64,000 nucleotides of DNA from Snodgrassella sp945267035 (GTDB lineage: Bacteria; Pseudomonadota; Gammaproteobacteria; Burkholderiales; Neisseriaceae): assembly GCF_026535915.1 (NCBI RefSeq), contig NZ_JAFNPF010000001.1, positions 1,240,001 to 1,304,000 on the forward strand. Direction: 5' to 3'. Every line of letters begins with the position of its first letter. Position 1 is the stretch's first letter. This document shows, piece by piece, positions 46,304-55,637 of this stretch. Position numbers and translations under genes: made by a program. The notes beneath the pieces are model-generated. The model was not told the origin of the DNA. It ran no database searches and worked only from the letters and a program-made list of their open reading frames with translations.

Positions 46304-48235
46304 TTATTGCCCCCTTAAAAAAATGGCATCTAAATCTTCTAGTCGTAGTTTTACCCACGTTGGTCGACCATGATTACATTGATTAGCGCGTTCAGTTTCT
46401 TCCATATCGCGTAAAAGAGCGTTCATTTCCGGTAGGGTCAACTTCCGACCAGCTCGAACCGAACCATGACAAGCCATGGTTGAAAGAATATGATTTTCTT
46501 GTTCCTGGATCACATGGCTGCTACCCAGTTGCCCTAAATCAGCCAAAATTTGTTGAAGCAAATTTTTTATATCACTTTTAATTAACATTGACGGTACGCT
46601 TTGTACCACAATATTTTCCTCTTGGATTGCTATATCTATCCCATAATCTTTCAAAACTTCAGCATATTCAGCAACTGTAGCTAACTCATCATTGCTACCG
46701 GCAAAACTCACTGGAATCAACAGTACCTGACTGGAGACCTGTCCATTAAGTTGCCGCTGACGCTTCATTTTCTCATAATTCACTCTTTCCGCAGAGGCAT
46801 GCATATCTACCAAAATTAACGCATCTACCGTTTGAGCTAAGATATAAATATCCAATAACTGCGCGATGGCATAACCCAATGGAGGCATAGACACATCAAC
46901 CGGCATTTGCGTTTCATGATCAGAAAGCGTAGTTATTCCTCGTGAATGTTCCAAATAATCTAATTCATGATCATTCTGGCTGCTGTGATTTGCACTGGCT
47001 TGATTCTGATCAGTTGATTGATACAGCTGAGCATAAGTATCCAATGCTCTTTGACTTTCCTGCAAACTCAAGGAACTTTGTACCGGCTGACGACTCATAC
47101 GGTAGGGTACAGGTGAATGTGACCCATTTTTAGATGGTGTATTGCCGATATGACTTGGATTAAACAAACGTTGTACCGTATCCGGCTGATTTTGCATGAT
47201 GTCGTTCAGCGCTTTTGCCGGCTGGGAAATTGATTCGGTCTGTGTCGCATTGGTGCCGGCCAAGGATTTATTTAAAGTATGAAAAACCAGTTGATGAATA
47301 ACCTGACTGTGGCGGAAACGAACCTCAGTTTTAGTTGGATGAATATTGGCATCCACTTCAGTGGGCGGTAGATTAAGAAATAGGGCGAATACAGGGGTTT
47401 GTGCGACATGTAACACATCACTATACGCTTGTTTCACCGCATGCATGATTACCTTGTTGCGCACAAATCTTTGATTAACAAATATAAACTGCTGATTGCT
47501 TTTTCCTTGAGCAAATGTGGGTTTGGCGATTAAACCATGCAGTCGAATCCCATCCATGCTCTCATCAACGGACAAGCTGGCTGCAACAAATTCTTCACCC
47601 ATGATCGCTGCACAACGTTCAGACAATGATTGTGCTGGTAGAGAGAAAATGACTTTACTATTATGTGATAATGTAAATGCCACTTCAGGATTGGCTAACG
47701 CCAGTCGCTCAACCATATTGCGACAGTGAGCAAATTCGGTACCGGGAGATTTAAGAAATTGTCTTCTAGCTGGAGTGTTAAAAAACAGCTCCACCACTTC
47801 TACTGTTGTACCTGGTGCGTGAGCTGCTGCTTTCGCTGCACTTTGCTTACCATCTTCTGCATAAACTTGCGTAGCGTGTTTCGCTTCAGCCTGACGACTG
47901 GTCAAAGTTAGGCGGCTAACTGAAGCAATACTCGCCAATCCTTCACCACGAAATCCCATACTGACGACTTTTTCCAGATCTTCCAACGAGCGGATTTTAC
48001 TGGTGGCATGACGGTGTAAGGCTAGACTGACATCTTCCTCATTCATACCGATACCATTATCAGTTACACATAATCTTTTGATCCCACCAGCTTCTAATTC
48101 AATGTCTATTTTGCTTGCGTTAGCGTCAAGACTATTCTCGATAATTTCTTTCAACGCATTGGCTGGACGTTCAATTACCTCGCCAGCAGCGATCTGATTA
48201 ATCAAATGGTCAGGTAACAAATGGATTTGAGTCAT
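46304..48235 (-). CDS. mutL: DNA mismatch repair protein MutL (endonuclease type)
   Basis: MutL couples MutS mismatch recognition to strand removal. The 643-residue protein has the GHKL ATPase N-terminus (LPDHLINQIAAGEVIERPANALKEIIENSLDA, then DNGIGM and FRGEGLASIASVSR), a Ser/Gln-rich linker (about residues 330-430) and a C-terminal dimerisation domain. That domain carries DMHASAERVNYE, matching the endonuclease motif D[Q/M]HAxxExxxxE, and CNHGRPTW near the C-terminus, so it is the nicking type found in bacteria without MutH. The ATG at 48235 fits MTQIHLLPDH; a TTG 21 bp upstream is in frame. dedA lies 53 bp upstream on the same strand. Confidence 0.97.
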   Translation of the reverse strand: MTQIHLLPDHLINQIAAGEVIERPANALKEIIENSLDANASKIDIELEAGGIKRLCVTDNGIGMNEEDVSLALHRHATSKIRSLEDLEKVVSMGFRGEGLASIASVSRLTLTSRQAEAKHATQVYAEDGKQSAAKAAAHAPGTTVEVVELFFNTPARRQFLKSPGTEFAHCRNMVERLALANPEVAFTLSHNSKVIFSLPAQSLSERCAAIMGEEFVAASLSVDESMDGIRLHGLIAKPTFAQGKSNQQFIFVNQRFVRNKVIMHAVKQAYSDVLHVAQTPVFALFLNLPPTEVDANIHPTKTEVRFRHSQVIHQLVFHTLNKSLAGTNATQTESISQPAKALNDIMQNQPDTVQRLFNPSHIGNTPSKNGSHSPVPYRMSRQPVQSSLSLQESQRALDTYAQLYQSTDQNQASANHSSQNDHELDYLEHSRGITTLSDHETQMPVDVSMPPLGYAIAQLLDIYILAQTVDALILVDMHASAERVNYEKMKRQRQLNGQVSSQVLLIPVSFAGSNDELATVAEYAEVLKDYGIDIAIQEENIVVQSVPSMLIKSDIKNLLQQILADLGQLGSSHVIQEQENHILSTMACHGSVRAGRKLTLPEMNALLRDMEETERANQCNHGRPTWVKLRLEDLDAIFLRGQ

Positions 48236-48288
48236 GGTTTTACCTTTGGTTATCAACTGCGGCTAAGCAATCAACCGTTCTATAGCAG

Positions 48289-48939
48289 TCAGTTATTTTT
48301 ATGTGCACTTAGTTTGTGCCGTAATATCTCGATCACAGCAGGCAATAGGGAAATGGCAATAATAATAATCAGCGCCAAGGAAAGATTTTGTTTAATTATC
48401 GGCAGGTTACCGAAAAAATAGCCTGCATAAGAAAACAGAACTACCCAGATAACAGCACCAATACAGTTATAGCGAATAAAATGTCCATAATGCATATGCC
48501 CCATACCCGCAACAAACGGCGCAAATGTACGAACAATGGGCATAAAACGGGCAATGACAATGGTTTTACCACCATGCTTTTGATAAAATTCCTGAGTTTT
48601 ATGCAAATATATTTGTTTAAATATTTTTGACTGTGGATTGGCAAATAGCCGTTGACCAAAATACTTGCCTAAGGCAAAGTTAACCGCATCACCCACTATA
48701 GCCGCGATCAACAATAGTGCTACCATCAAATGCACATTCATTTCCCCTACGGCAGCAATACTGCCCGCGGCAAATAACAAAGAATCACCAGGTAAAAACG
48801 GTGTAACCACTAAACCAGTTTCACAAAAAATCAATAAAAACAATATAGCATAAATCCAGATACCATAGTGTGCGACAATAAATTGTAAATGCTGATCGAT
48901 GTGCAAAATAAAATCAATTAAAGCAGAAGTAACACTCAT
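48289..48939 (-). CDS. DedA/VTT-family membrane protein
   Basis: DedA proteins are inner-membrane transporters implicated in undecaprenyl-phosphate or phospholipid flipping and in membrane homeostasis. The 216-residue protein has the VTT domain with five or six hydrophobic segments and the conserved loops FCETGLVVTPFLPGDSLLFAAG and ARFMPIVRTFAPFVAGMGHM, where the Asp/Glu and Arg residues are functional in homologues. The ATG at 48939 is clear. It may be cotranscribed with mutL, although that linkage has no obvious functional meaning. Confidence 0.92.
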   Translation of the reverse strand: MSVTSALIDFILHIDQHLQFIVAHYGIWIYAILFLLIFCETGLVVTPFLPGDSLLFAAGSIAAVGEMNVHLMVALLLIAAIVGDAVNFALGKYFGQRLFANPQSKIFKQIYLHKTQEFYQKHGGKTIVIARFMPIVRTFAPFVAGMGHMHYGHFIRYNCIGAVIWVVLFSYAGYFFGNLPIIKQNLSLALIIIIAISLLPAVIEILRHKLSAHKNN

Positions 48940-49007
48940 AATGCAGACAGATTAAAATGTAAATCGCTATTTTAACGCAAAGACTGACTCATTAGCCTTT
49001 ATTTGCG

Positions 49008-49016
49008 TGATAAAAT
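49008..49016 (+). promoter_or_regulatory. Possible extended -10 promoter of ettA
   Basis: TGATAAAAT (TG, one base, TAAAAT) lies about 65 nt before the ettA ATG. The -35 region is poor, which is tolerable for an extended -10 promoter. Confidence 0.4.
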
Positions 49017-49080
49017 CCTAACAAAATTGATTAGAAGCTTTTAATAAGCATCTGCCAAACTTTCTGAAGATAATGATGAT

Positions 49081-50748
49081 ATGAGCCAATACGTATATTC
49101 CATGCTGCGCGTGAGTAAAACTGTACCACCGCAAAAACAAATTATTAAAGATATTTCCTTATCCTTTTTTCCTGGAGCCAAAATTGGTCTACTAGGACTA
49201 AATGGTGCTGGAAAATCAACAGTGTTGAAAATTATGGCCGGTGTGGATACTGAATTTGAGGGTGAAGCCATCCCCATGAGTGGTATTAAAATCGGCTATT
49301 TGCCTCAGGAACCACAACTGGACGCGGATAAAACAGTACGAGAAGAAGTTGAGTCCGGCATGGGAGAGGTTGCCGGTGCACAGAAAAGATTAGAAGAGGT
49401 TTATGCAGCCTATGCCGAACCTGATGCTGATTTTGAAGCTCTGGCTGAAGAGCAAGCTAGATTGGAAGCCATCATCACCGCTGGAGCCGGAGACAATCTA
49501 GAACATCAGCTTGAAATAGCTGCTGATGCATTACGTCTGCCAGAATGGGATGCCAAAATTAGTACATTATCCGGTGGGGAAAAGCGACGCGTTGCGTTGT
49601 GCAAACTGTTATTAAGTAAACCGGATATGTTATTACTGGATGAACCCACTAACCATCTGGATGCCGAATCTGTGGAATGGTTGGAACAATTTTTGGTTAG
49701 ATTTCCAGGTACAGTAGTAGCCGTTACTCATGATCGCTATTTTCTGGATAATGCGGCTGAATGGATTTTGGAACTGGATCGAGGGCATGGTATCCCTTGG
49801 AAAGGCAATTACAGTTCATGGCTAGAACAAAAAGAGGCTCGGCTGCAAAATGAAGCAAAGGCCGAAGCAGCACGCATCAAAGCCATGAAGCAAGAGCTGG
49901 AATGGGTACGCCAAAATGCTAAGGGACGACAGGCTAAATCAAAAGCTCGTTTGGCTCGCTTCGAAGAAATGAGCAACTATGAGTACCAGAAACGCAATGA
50001 AACACAGGAAATTTTTATTCCTGTTGCGGAAAGACTGGGCAACGAAGTTATTGAATTTGATCATGTCAGCAAAAGCTTTGGCGATAAACTGCTGATTGAT
50101 GATTTAAGTTTTAAAATACCTGCGGGAGCGATTGTCGGTGTTATCGGTCCAAATGGCGCGGGTAAATCTACGTTATTTAAACTGATCACCGGTCAGGAAC
50201 AACCTGATATGGGGCAAGTTAAAATTGGTCAGACAGTTAAAATGTCACTGGTTGACCAAAGCCGACATGGACTGAATGCAGAAAAAACCGTGTTTGATGA
50301 AATCGCTGAAGGTCGAGATATTCTGCAAGTGGGACAGTTTGAAATTCCCGCCCGTGCATACTTAGGCAGATTTAATTTCAAAGGCAGTGACCAAAGTAAA
50401 ATTGTGGGCAACTTATCCGGCGGTGAGCGCGGTCGTCTACATTTAGCCAAAACGTTAATTTCTGGTGGTAATGTCTTACTATTGGATGAACCTTCTAATG
50501 ATCTTGATGTAGAGACCTTACGCGCTTTGGAAGAGGCGTTACTGGAATTTGCCGGAAGCGTTTTGGTGGTTTCTCATGATCGTTGGTTTTTAGATAGAAT
50601 CGCTACCCATATTTTGGCCGCTGAAGGAGACTCTAAATGGGTATTCTTTGATGGCAATTATCAGGAATATGAGGCAGATAAAAAACGGCGTTTAGGCGAG
50701 GAGGGTGCCAAACCTAAACGCATCCGCTATAAACCAGTCACACGTTAA
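49081..50748 (+). CDS. ettA: Energy-dependent translational throttle protein EttA (ABC-F)
   Basis: EttA is a cytoplasmic ABC-F protein that binds the ribosomal E site and gates the first elongation step according to ATP/ADP ratio. Its 555 residues hold two ATPase domains: LGLNGAGKSTVLKI, LSGGEKRRVALCKLL and LLLDEPTNHLDAESVEWLE, then GPNGAGKSTLFKLI, LSGGERGRLHLAKTL and LLLDEPSNDLD. The interdomain linker (about residues 240-320) includes the EttA-type arm. The start MSQYVYSMLRVSKTVPPQK is family-typical. Monocistronic. Confidence 0.97.
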   Translation: MSQYVYSMLRVSKTVPPQKQIIKDISLSFFPGAKIGLLGLNGAGKSTVLKIMAGVDTEFEGEAIPMSGIKIGYLPQEPQLDADKTVREEVESGMGEVAGAQKRLEEVYAAYAEPDADFEALAEEQARLEAIITAGAGDNLEHQLEIAADALRLPEWDAKISTLSGGEKRRVALCKLLLSKPDMLLLDEPTNHLDAESVEWLEQFLVRFPGTVVAVTHDRYFLDNAAEWILELDRGHGIPWKGNYSSWLEQKEARLQNEAKAEAARIKAMKQELEWVRQNAKGRQAKSKARLARFEEMSNYEYQKRNETQEIFIPVAERLGNEVIEFDHVSKSFGDKLLIDDLSFKIPAGAIVGVIGPNGAGKSTLFKLITGQEQPDMGQVKIGQTVKMSLVDQSRHGLNAEKTVFDEIAEGRDILQVGQFEIPARAYLGRFNFKGSDQSKIVGNLSGGERGRLHLAKTLISGGNVLLLDEPSNDLDVETLRALEEALLEFAGSVLVVSHDRWFLDRIATHILAAEGDSKWVFFDGNYQEYEADKKRRLGEEGAKPKRIRYKPVTR

Positions 50749-50759
50749 GCAAATCTAAA

Positions 50760-50791
50760 CGGGCAAATTAAAACCATTTTTAATTTGTCCG
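50760..50791 (+). terminator. Hairpin after ettA, probable terminator
   Basis: CGGGCAAATTAAAA (50760-50773) pairs with TTTTAATTTGTCCG (50778-50791) around CCAT with one G-U pair. The tail after the stem is only moderately T-rich, so efficiency is uncertain. Confidence 0.6.
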
Positions 50792-50878
50792 TTTACTTGC
50801 CCGCTATGGTCTTTATCACCAGCCATAGCTACGATTCCAAATAAATAAAAACAGAGTGCGGCTTTTATTAAATGCCTA

Positions 50879-50906
50879 CTTGAAAATATCCTCTTTAGCA
50901 CCATCT
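50879..50906 (+). promoter_or_regulatory. Sigma-32 (RpoH) heat-shock promoter of lon
   Basis: CTTGAAA (50879-50885) matches the sigma-32 -35 element exactly and CACCATCT (50899-50906) matches CCCCATNT at all but one defined base, with a 13-bp spacer inside the usual range. It lies about 47 bp before the lon ATG. lon is a classic heat-shock gene, so position and identity agree. Confidence 0.7.
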
Positions 50907-50952
50907 CAACAATCAATTTCAATATCTATACAGAGAAAGATTGAGGCACTGC

Positions 50953-53397
50953 ATGGCCGAAATTTACGATTCTCCCGAATTACAACCGACCACTATGGTA
51001 ATGTTACCTTTGCGTGATGTTGTGGTTTATCCGCATATGGTGTTGCCTCTTTTTGTCGGCCGGGAAAAATCCATTGCTGCTCTAGATGCGGCGATGGAAC
51101 ACAATGAACCAGTGTTTTTGCTGGCGCAAAAAAATGCTGATACCGATGAACCACATGCTGATGACATGTATGACATGGGTACAGTGGCCAATATATTGCA
51201 AGTACTGAAACTGCCTGATGGTACAGTCAAAGTTTTAGTAGAAGGAATGTATCGCGCTAAAGTGACACATATTGATGAAAGCGGCCCTTATGTTGAAGCA
51301 CACATTCAAGCATGCAATGACATAACCTCTGCTGAATCTGAAAATCATGAAGCATTACGCCGCACCTTATTATCACAATTTGATCAACTGGCTAAATTGA
51401 ATAAAAAAATACCTGCTGAAGTGGTGACCACTATTCAGGGGATTGATGATAATAGCCGTTTAGCAGATACCATTGCGGCTCATCTGCAACTTAAATTAGA
51501 TCAGCGGCAAAATATCCTGACCTTAATCGATGTGACCGCTCGTCTGGAGCATTTATTGCACCTGTTGGAAACCGAACTGGATATTTTACAGGTTGAAAAA
51601 CGGATTCGCGGGCGGGTTAAACGTCAGATGGAAAAATCGCAACGTGAATACTATCTGAATGAACAGGTCAAAGCGATTCAAAAAGAATTGGGTGAAGAAG
51701 ATGACGATTTGGCTGAACTTGAGGTGCAAATCCGTCGTGCCAAAATGAGTAAAGAAGCCGAGAAAAAATGTCTGGCAGAGTTCAAAAAACTACGTATGAT
51801 GCCACCGATGTCGGCAGAATCAACCGTTGTGCGCAACTATATTGATACCTTATTGGACTTACCATGGAACAAAAAATCCAAAATCAGTAAAGATATAGCC
51901 AAGGCAGATCTGGTGTTGAATGCAGACCATTATGGTCTGGAAAAAGTTAAAGAACGCATACTTGAATATTTAGCCGTTCAAAAACGCATGAATCGCCTTA
52001 AAGGTCCTATTTTATGTTTGGTTGGTCCTCCAGGCGTGGGTAAAACCTCGTTGGGTGAGTCCATCGCTAAGGCCACTGGTCGTAAATATGTTCGCATGGC
52101 ATTAGGTGGTGTTCATGATGAAAGCGAGATTCGTGGTCATCGTCGTACCTATATTGGTTCCATGCCGGGTAAAATTCTGCAAAATATGGCTAAGGTTGGC
52201 GTTAAAAACCCTTTATTCTTATTAGATGAAGTAGATAAATTAGGTAACGATTTTCGTGGCGATCCCGCCAGTGCGTTACTGGAAGTATTGGATCCTGAAC
52301 AGAATCATTCCTTTATCGATCACTATGCGGAAGTAGAGTTTGATCTTTCTGATGTCATGTTTATTGCCACTTCCAATAGCCTAAATATTCCGACACCATT
52401 ACTTGATCGTATGGAAATTATTCGTCTATCAGGATATACCGAAGATGAAAAAATCAACATTGCCAAGCAATATCTGGTGGCCAAACAGATCAAATTAAAC
52501 GGAATTTTAGAAGGTGAAATCAACATCGAAGAATCCGCGATAAGAGACATCATTCGATATTACACGCGTGAGGCCGGTGTCCGTTCTCTTGATCGTGAAA
52601 TTGCTAAGATCTGTCGCAAAGTAGTGATGCAACAGGCTTTAAAAGCTGAAAATTCTACTACTAAGCGTAAAAAAAGTTCTAAATTGGTGACCACAGTAAT
52701 TAATGCCGAAAATTTACATGATTATCTTGGCGTACGTCGTTTCGACTACGGTGTAGCAGAAAGTGAAAACCGTATTGGACAGGTAACAGGACTTGCCTGG
52801 ACCGAAGTAGGTGGTGAATTATTGACCATTGAAGCAAGCAAATTCCGCGGCAAAGGCAATATCTTACGCACCGGTAAACTGGGCGATGTGATGCAAGAAT
52901 CTGTGAGTGCAGCCTGGAGTGTCGTGCGTTCTCGCGCTGAATCTCTTGGAATAGAACCAGATTTCTACGAAAAAAATGATATTCATGTCCATGTGCCAGA
53001 AGGTGCTACGCCTAAAGATGGACCCAGTGCTGGTAGTGCCATTACGTTGGCAATTGTGTCTGCATTCACCGGTATACCAGTACGAGCAGATGTTGCTATG
53101 ACAGGGGAAATAACCTTGCGTGGCGAAATTCTGCCTATCGGCGGACTGAAAGAAAAACTTCTGGCCGCACTGCGCGGTGGCATTAAGCACGTGTTGATTC
53201 CACACGGTAATGTTAAGGATTTGGAAGAGATACCTGCCAATATTTGTGAGGAACTGACCATCCATCCGGTTAAATGGATAGATGAAGTCCTGACATTAGG
53301 ATTGGCTTATCCACCCAGCCCATGGCAGGAAATACCACAAGAGCAGCTAATGGCTAAAACCGCTCGTAAGTCAACAACTAAAACTGTAAAACACTGA
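50953..53397 (+). CDS. lon: ATP-dependent protease Lon
   Basis: Lon unfolds and degrades damaged and regulatory proteins in the cytoplasm. The 814-residue protein has the LonA order: N-terminal substrate domain (MVMLPLRDVVVYPHMVLPLFVGR), a coiled-coil region (about residues 190-260), the AAA+ module with Walker A GPPGVGKTSLGES and Walker B FLLDEVDKLG, and the protease domain with the catalytic Ser in DGPSAGSAI and Lys in GGLKEKLLAALRGGIK. The ATG at 50953 is preceded by GAGG at the right spacing, better than the TTG four codons earlier. The C-terminal tail KTARKSTTKTVKH is basic. Confidence 0.98.
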   Translation: MAEIYDSPELQPTTMVMLPLRDVVVYPHMVLPLFVGREKSIAALDAAMEHNEPVFLLAQKNADTDEPHADDMYDMGTVANILQVLKLPDGTVKVLVEGMYRAKVTHIDESGPYVEAHIQACNDITSAESENHEALRRTLLSQFDQLAKLNKKIPAEVVTTIQGIDDNSRLADTIAAHLQLKLDQRQNILTLIDVTARLEHLLHLLETELDILQVEKRIRGRVKRQMEKSQREYYLNEQVKAIQKELGEEDDDLAELEVQIRRAKMSKEAEKKCLAEFKKLRMMPPMSAESTVVRNYIDTLLDLPWNKKSKISKDIAKADLVLNADHYGLEKVKERILEYLAVQKRMNRLKGPILCLVGPPGVGKTSLGESIAKATGRKYVRMALGGVHDESEIRGHRRTYIGSMPGKILQNMAKVGVKNPLFLLDEVDKLGNDFRGDPASALLEVLDPEQNHSFIDHYAEVEFDLSDVMFIATSNSLNIPTPLLDRMEIIRLSGYTEDEKINIAKQYLVAKQIKLNGILEGEINIEESAIRDIIRYYTREAGVRSLDREIAKICRKVVMQQALKAENSTTKRKKSSKLVTTVINAENLHDYLGVRRFDYGVAESENRIGQVTGLAWTEVGGELLTIEASKFRGKGNILRTGKLGDVMQESVSAAWSVVRSRAESLGIEPDFYEKNDIHVHVPEGATPKDGPSAGSAITLAIVSAFTGIPVRADVAMTGEITLRGEILPIGGLKEKLLAALRGGIKHVLIPHGNVKDLEEIPANICEELTIHPVKWIDEVLTLGLAYPPSPWQEIPQEQLMAKTARKSTTKTVKH

Positions 53398-53403
53398 TAT
53401 GCA

Positions 53404-53441
53404 GCCATTCACCAACACTATTGGTGAATGGCTTTATTTTT
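53404..53441 (+). terminator. Rho-independent terminator of lon
   Basis: GCCATTCACCAA (53404-53415) pairs perfectly with TTGGTGAATGGC (53421-53432) around CACTA, followed by TTTATTTTT. Confidence 0.95.
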
Positions 53442-53474
53442 GGCTGAGATTTACATTTATGCCAGTATCAACGC

Positions 53475-53504
53475 TTGACATACAGAATTTGAGCTTGCTA
53501 TAAA
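53475..53504 (+). promoter_or_regulatory. Sigma-70 promoter of the HU gene
   Basis: TTGACA (53475-53480) is a perfect -35 and TATAAA (53499-53504) a 5/6 -10, separated by 18 bp. Transcription would begin near 53511, about 77 nt before the GTG start. Confidence 0.75.
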
Positions 53505-53587
53505 GTACAGGTATTGTAATGATTAGGTGCTGGTTAGCGATTGTGCCTAACCATAATATGAACATCACAACAGAAAGGGACTTTATT

Positions 53588-53857
53588 GTGAATAAGTCTG
53601 AATTGATTGAAGCTATTGCCCATGAGGCTGATTTGTCTAAAGCCTCTGCAGCTAAGGCATTAGATGGCATGATCAGTGCGGTTACTAATGCTCTGAAAAG
53701 TGGCGATACAGTGACTCTGGTTGGTTTTGGTACCTTTTATGTAGGTGAACGTGCTGCCCGTGCCGGCCGTAACCCTAAAACTGGTGAGCCATTACAAATC
53801 AAGGCAGCAAAAACGCCTAAGTTCCGTGCTGGTAAAGCACTGAAAGATGCTTTGTAA
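53588..53857 (+). CDS. hupB: DNA-binding protein HU
   Basis: HU is a small nucleoid protein that bends DNA as a dimer. The GTG at 53588, with AGAAAGGGA upstream, gives the canonical 89-residue protein starting (M)NKSELIEAIAHEADLSKASAAKAL. The beta-arm signature VGFGTFYVGERAARAGRNPKTGEPLQI-type block (GFGTF through RNPKTGE) and the KTPKFRAGKALKDAL end are intact. A longer in-frame opening upstream lacks HU character. The position directly after lon is the same as in many proteobacteria, where hupB follows lon. Confidence 0.97.
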   Translation: MNKSELIEAIAHEADLSKASAAKALDGMISAVTNALKSGDTVTLVGFGTFYVGERAARAGRNPKTGEPLQIKAAKTPKFRAGKALKDAL

Positions 53858-53877
53858 TCTGGTTACTTGATACAGTT

Positions 53878-53903
53878 AAAGGGCGGGTTATCCCGCCCTT
53901 TTT
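53878..53903 (+). terminator. Rho-independent terminator of the HU gene
   Basis: AAAGGGCGGG (53878-53887) pairs perfectly with CCCGCCCTTT (53892-53901) around TTAT, with a short T run. Confidence 0.95.
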
Positions 53904-54011
53904 CATGTGTGTAGCAATTATGCATTATTCTGTTAATCAGCATGGTTTAGCCTGAAAAAAGACGTTACAATAACCCCCTCTTGATTGTGTTTAGAAAAGT
54001 AAGCTTATCTT

Positions 54012-55547
54012 ATGTTCCACGTTGTCGAAAAATATAAAACTCCTGCCCAAATTATTTTGGGATTGATCTGCCTTAGTTTTGTGTTTGCTGGTGGCTATAC
54101 CATCGCTGCTCCGGGTACAGACTACATTAGCAAAGTTGGCGATATTAAAATCAACATCAATGAAGTTAATGATTTGCAGCGTCGCTTTCAAAATGCTTCT
54201 AAGAGTGAGATTAGCAAACAAGATGTTTATGCATACCTGCTGGAGCAGGCATATGCTCAACAACAAGCTAAGGATCTAGGCATCTCAGCATCATTGGATC
54301 AGATCAAACAGATCATTGCCAGCGATCCCAGCTTTCAAGAAAATGGTCAATTTAGTGAAAGTAAATATCGCCAGTTTCTTGATCAAAGCGGACTGTCTGA
54401 ACAAAATTTAATTGATAGCATCAACAAACAGTATGCATTACAGTCTATGCAGAATCTGCTTAAAGCCGGTAATATGGTCAGCGATGTGCAAGCTAAGCAG
54501 ATCATTGATATGCTCCAATCAACACGACAAATACAATCGGTAAATTTCAATGGCGCATCTTATGCCAATCAGGTCAAAGTAGATGATGCTAAATTACAGG
54601 CTTACTATAATGCCAATAAAAAGAGGTATTTCCTCCCGCAAGGTATCAAATTTGAGTTTGTTCAAATATCTGTAGATGATTTAGCCAAAAAAGAAGTAGT
54701 CAGCCCCGAAGAACTGAAAATGGCTTATGATCAAATCCCAACTAGTGCATCAGAACCTAAACCAGAATTTGATACCATCAAACAACAATTAACCGAACAA
54801 ATTCAGATGCGTAAAGCCAGTTTAGCAATTGCTAAAATCAAAGAAGAGCTGAGTGATTTGGCTTTTAAAAATCCAAAATCTTTACAACCAATCAGTGATA
54901 AACTAGGTTTGAAAATCTATAAAGACGATAAAAAATGGACAACTAAAGATATGGCAAAAGCCCAGCGAATGCCGCAAGCTTTACTAGATGCTCTGTTCAG
55001 TAATGACATATTTAATAAACGATTTAATTCTGAAGTAATTGATCTCGGTGACGGTCGTTACAGAGTTGTGCGTGCAATAGACACACGTAAAGAACATCAA
55101 GGAAATTTTGCTGAAGTAAAAGATGTGGTCGAAGAGAACTATATCGAAGATGAAAGTCAGAAATTGGCTTTAGCTGCAGCCAATGCAGCCCTTAATGATC
55201 TATTAAATGGTCGGAATCCGTCTTTATCATGGTCTGAAACTGCTGATGTTACCCCTGAACAGTTTGCTTCAGCCTTGCTGCCTAAAGAAGACTATCTGGC
55301 ATGGATCAAGTCCAAGCCAATCAATGGCAAACCGGCTTATTTAATACTGAAAAAAGGGGCAGATCCTGTTCTGGTTAAAGTACATTCCATCACACCACCT
55401 AAAAATTTGACCACCATCATGCCTCAAGCTAAAGAATTGATCAGTAACAATCTAGCTCGAAATTTAGCTAGTAACAATTTTGAATGGTTACAAACTCATT
55501 ACAAAATTAAAACTGGTGCTCAAAAGCTGCAAACTGATGAGCAATAA
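54012..55547 (+). CDS. ppiD: PpiD-like periplasmic chaperone, parvulin domain not recognisable
   Basis: PpiD is an inner-membrane-anchored chaperone at the SecYEG exit. The 511-residue protein has the typical N-terminus MFHVVEKYKTPAQIILGLICLSFVFAGG with one membrane helix, followed by a SurA_N-like domain (about residues 40-190; FSESKYRQFLDQSGLSEQNLI). After YYNANKKRYFLPQGIKFEFVQIS the usual parvulin (PPIase) segment of about 100 residues is not seen; the text goes from SPEELKMAYDQIPTSASEPKPEF directly to the C-terminal helical region. PpiD of E. coli is about 620 residues. So the protein is probably a chaperone without isomerase activity. The lon-hup-ppiD order supports orthology. Confidence 0.87.
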   Translation: MFHVVEKYKTPAQIILGLICLSFVFAGGYTIAAPGTDYISKVGDIKININEVNDLQRRFQNASKSEISKQDVYAYLLEQAYAQQQAKDLGISASLDQIKQIIASDPSFQENGQFSESKYRQFLDQSGLSEQNLIDSINKQYALQSMQNLLKAGNMVSDVQAKQIIDMLQSTRQIQSVNFNGASYANQVKVDDAKLQAYYNANKKRYFLPQGIKFEFVQISVDDLAKKEVVSPEELKMAYDQIPTSASEPKPEFDTIKQQLTEQIQMRKASLAIAKIKEELSDLAFKNPKSLQPISDKLGLKIYKDDKKWTTKDMAKAQRMPQALLDALFSNDIFNKRFNSEVIDLGDGRYRVVRAIDTRKEHQGNFAEVKDVVEENYIEDESQKLALAAANAALNDLLNGRNPSLSWSETADVTPEQFASALLPKEDYLAWIKSKPINGKPAYLILKKGADPVLVKVHSITPPKNLTTIMPQAKELISNNLARNLASNNFEWLQTHYKIKTGAQKLQTDEQ

Positions 55548-55558
55548 ATATGAGCAAT

Positions 55559-55588
55559 AGGCCTTGTGTTGTAACAAGGCCTTTATTG
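55559..55588 (+). terminator. Rho-independent terminator of ppiD
   Basis: AGGCCTTGT (55559-55567) pairs with ACAAGGCCT (55574-55582) around a 6-nt loop, followed by TTATTG; flanking GCAATA/TATTGC extends the stem imperfectly. Confidence 0.85.
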
Positions 55589-55637
55589 CCATTTCAACTT
55601 TCATGTTATCACTACATCAAAGATTTAAAGGATTATT

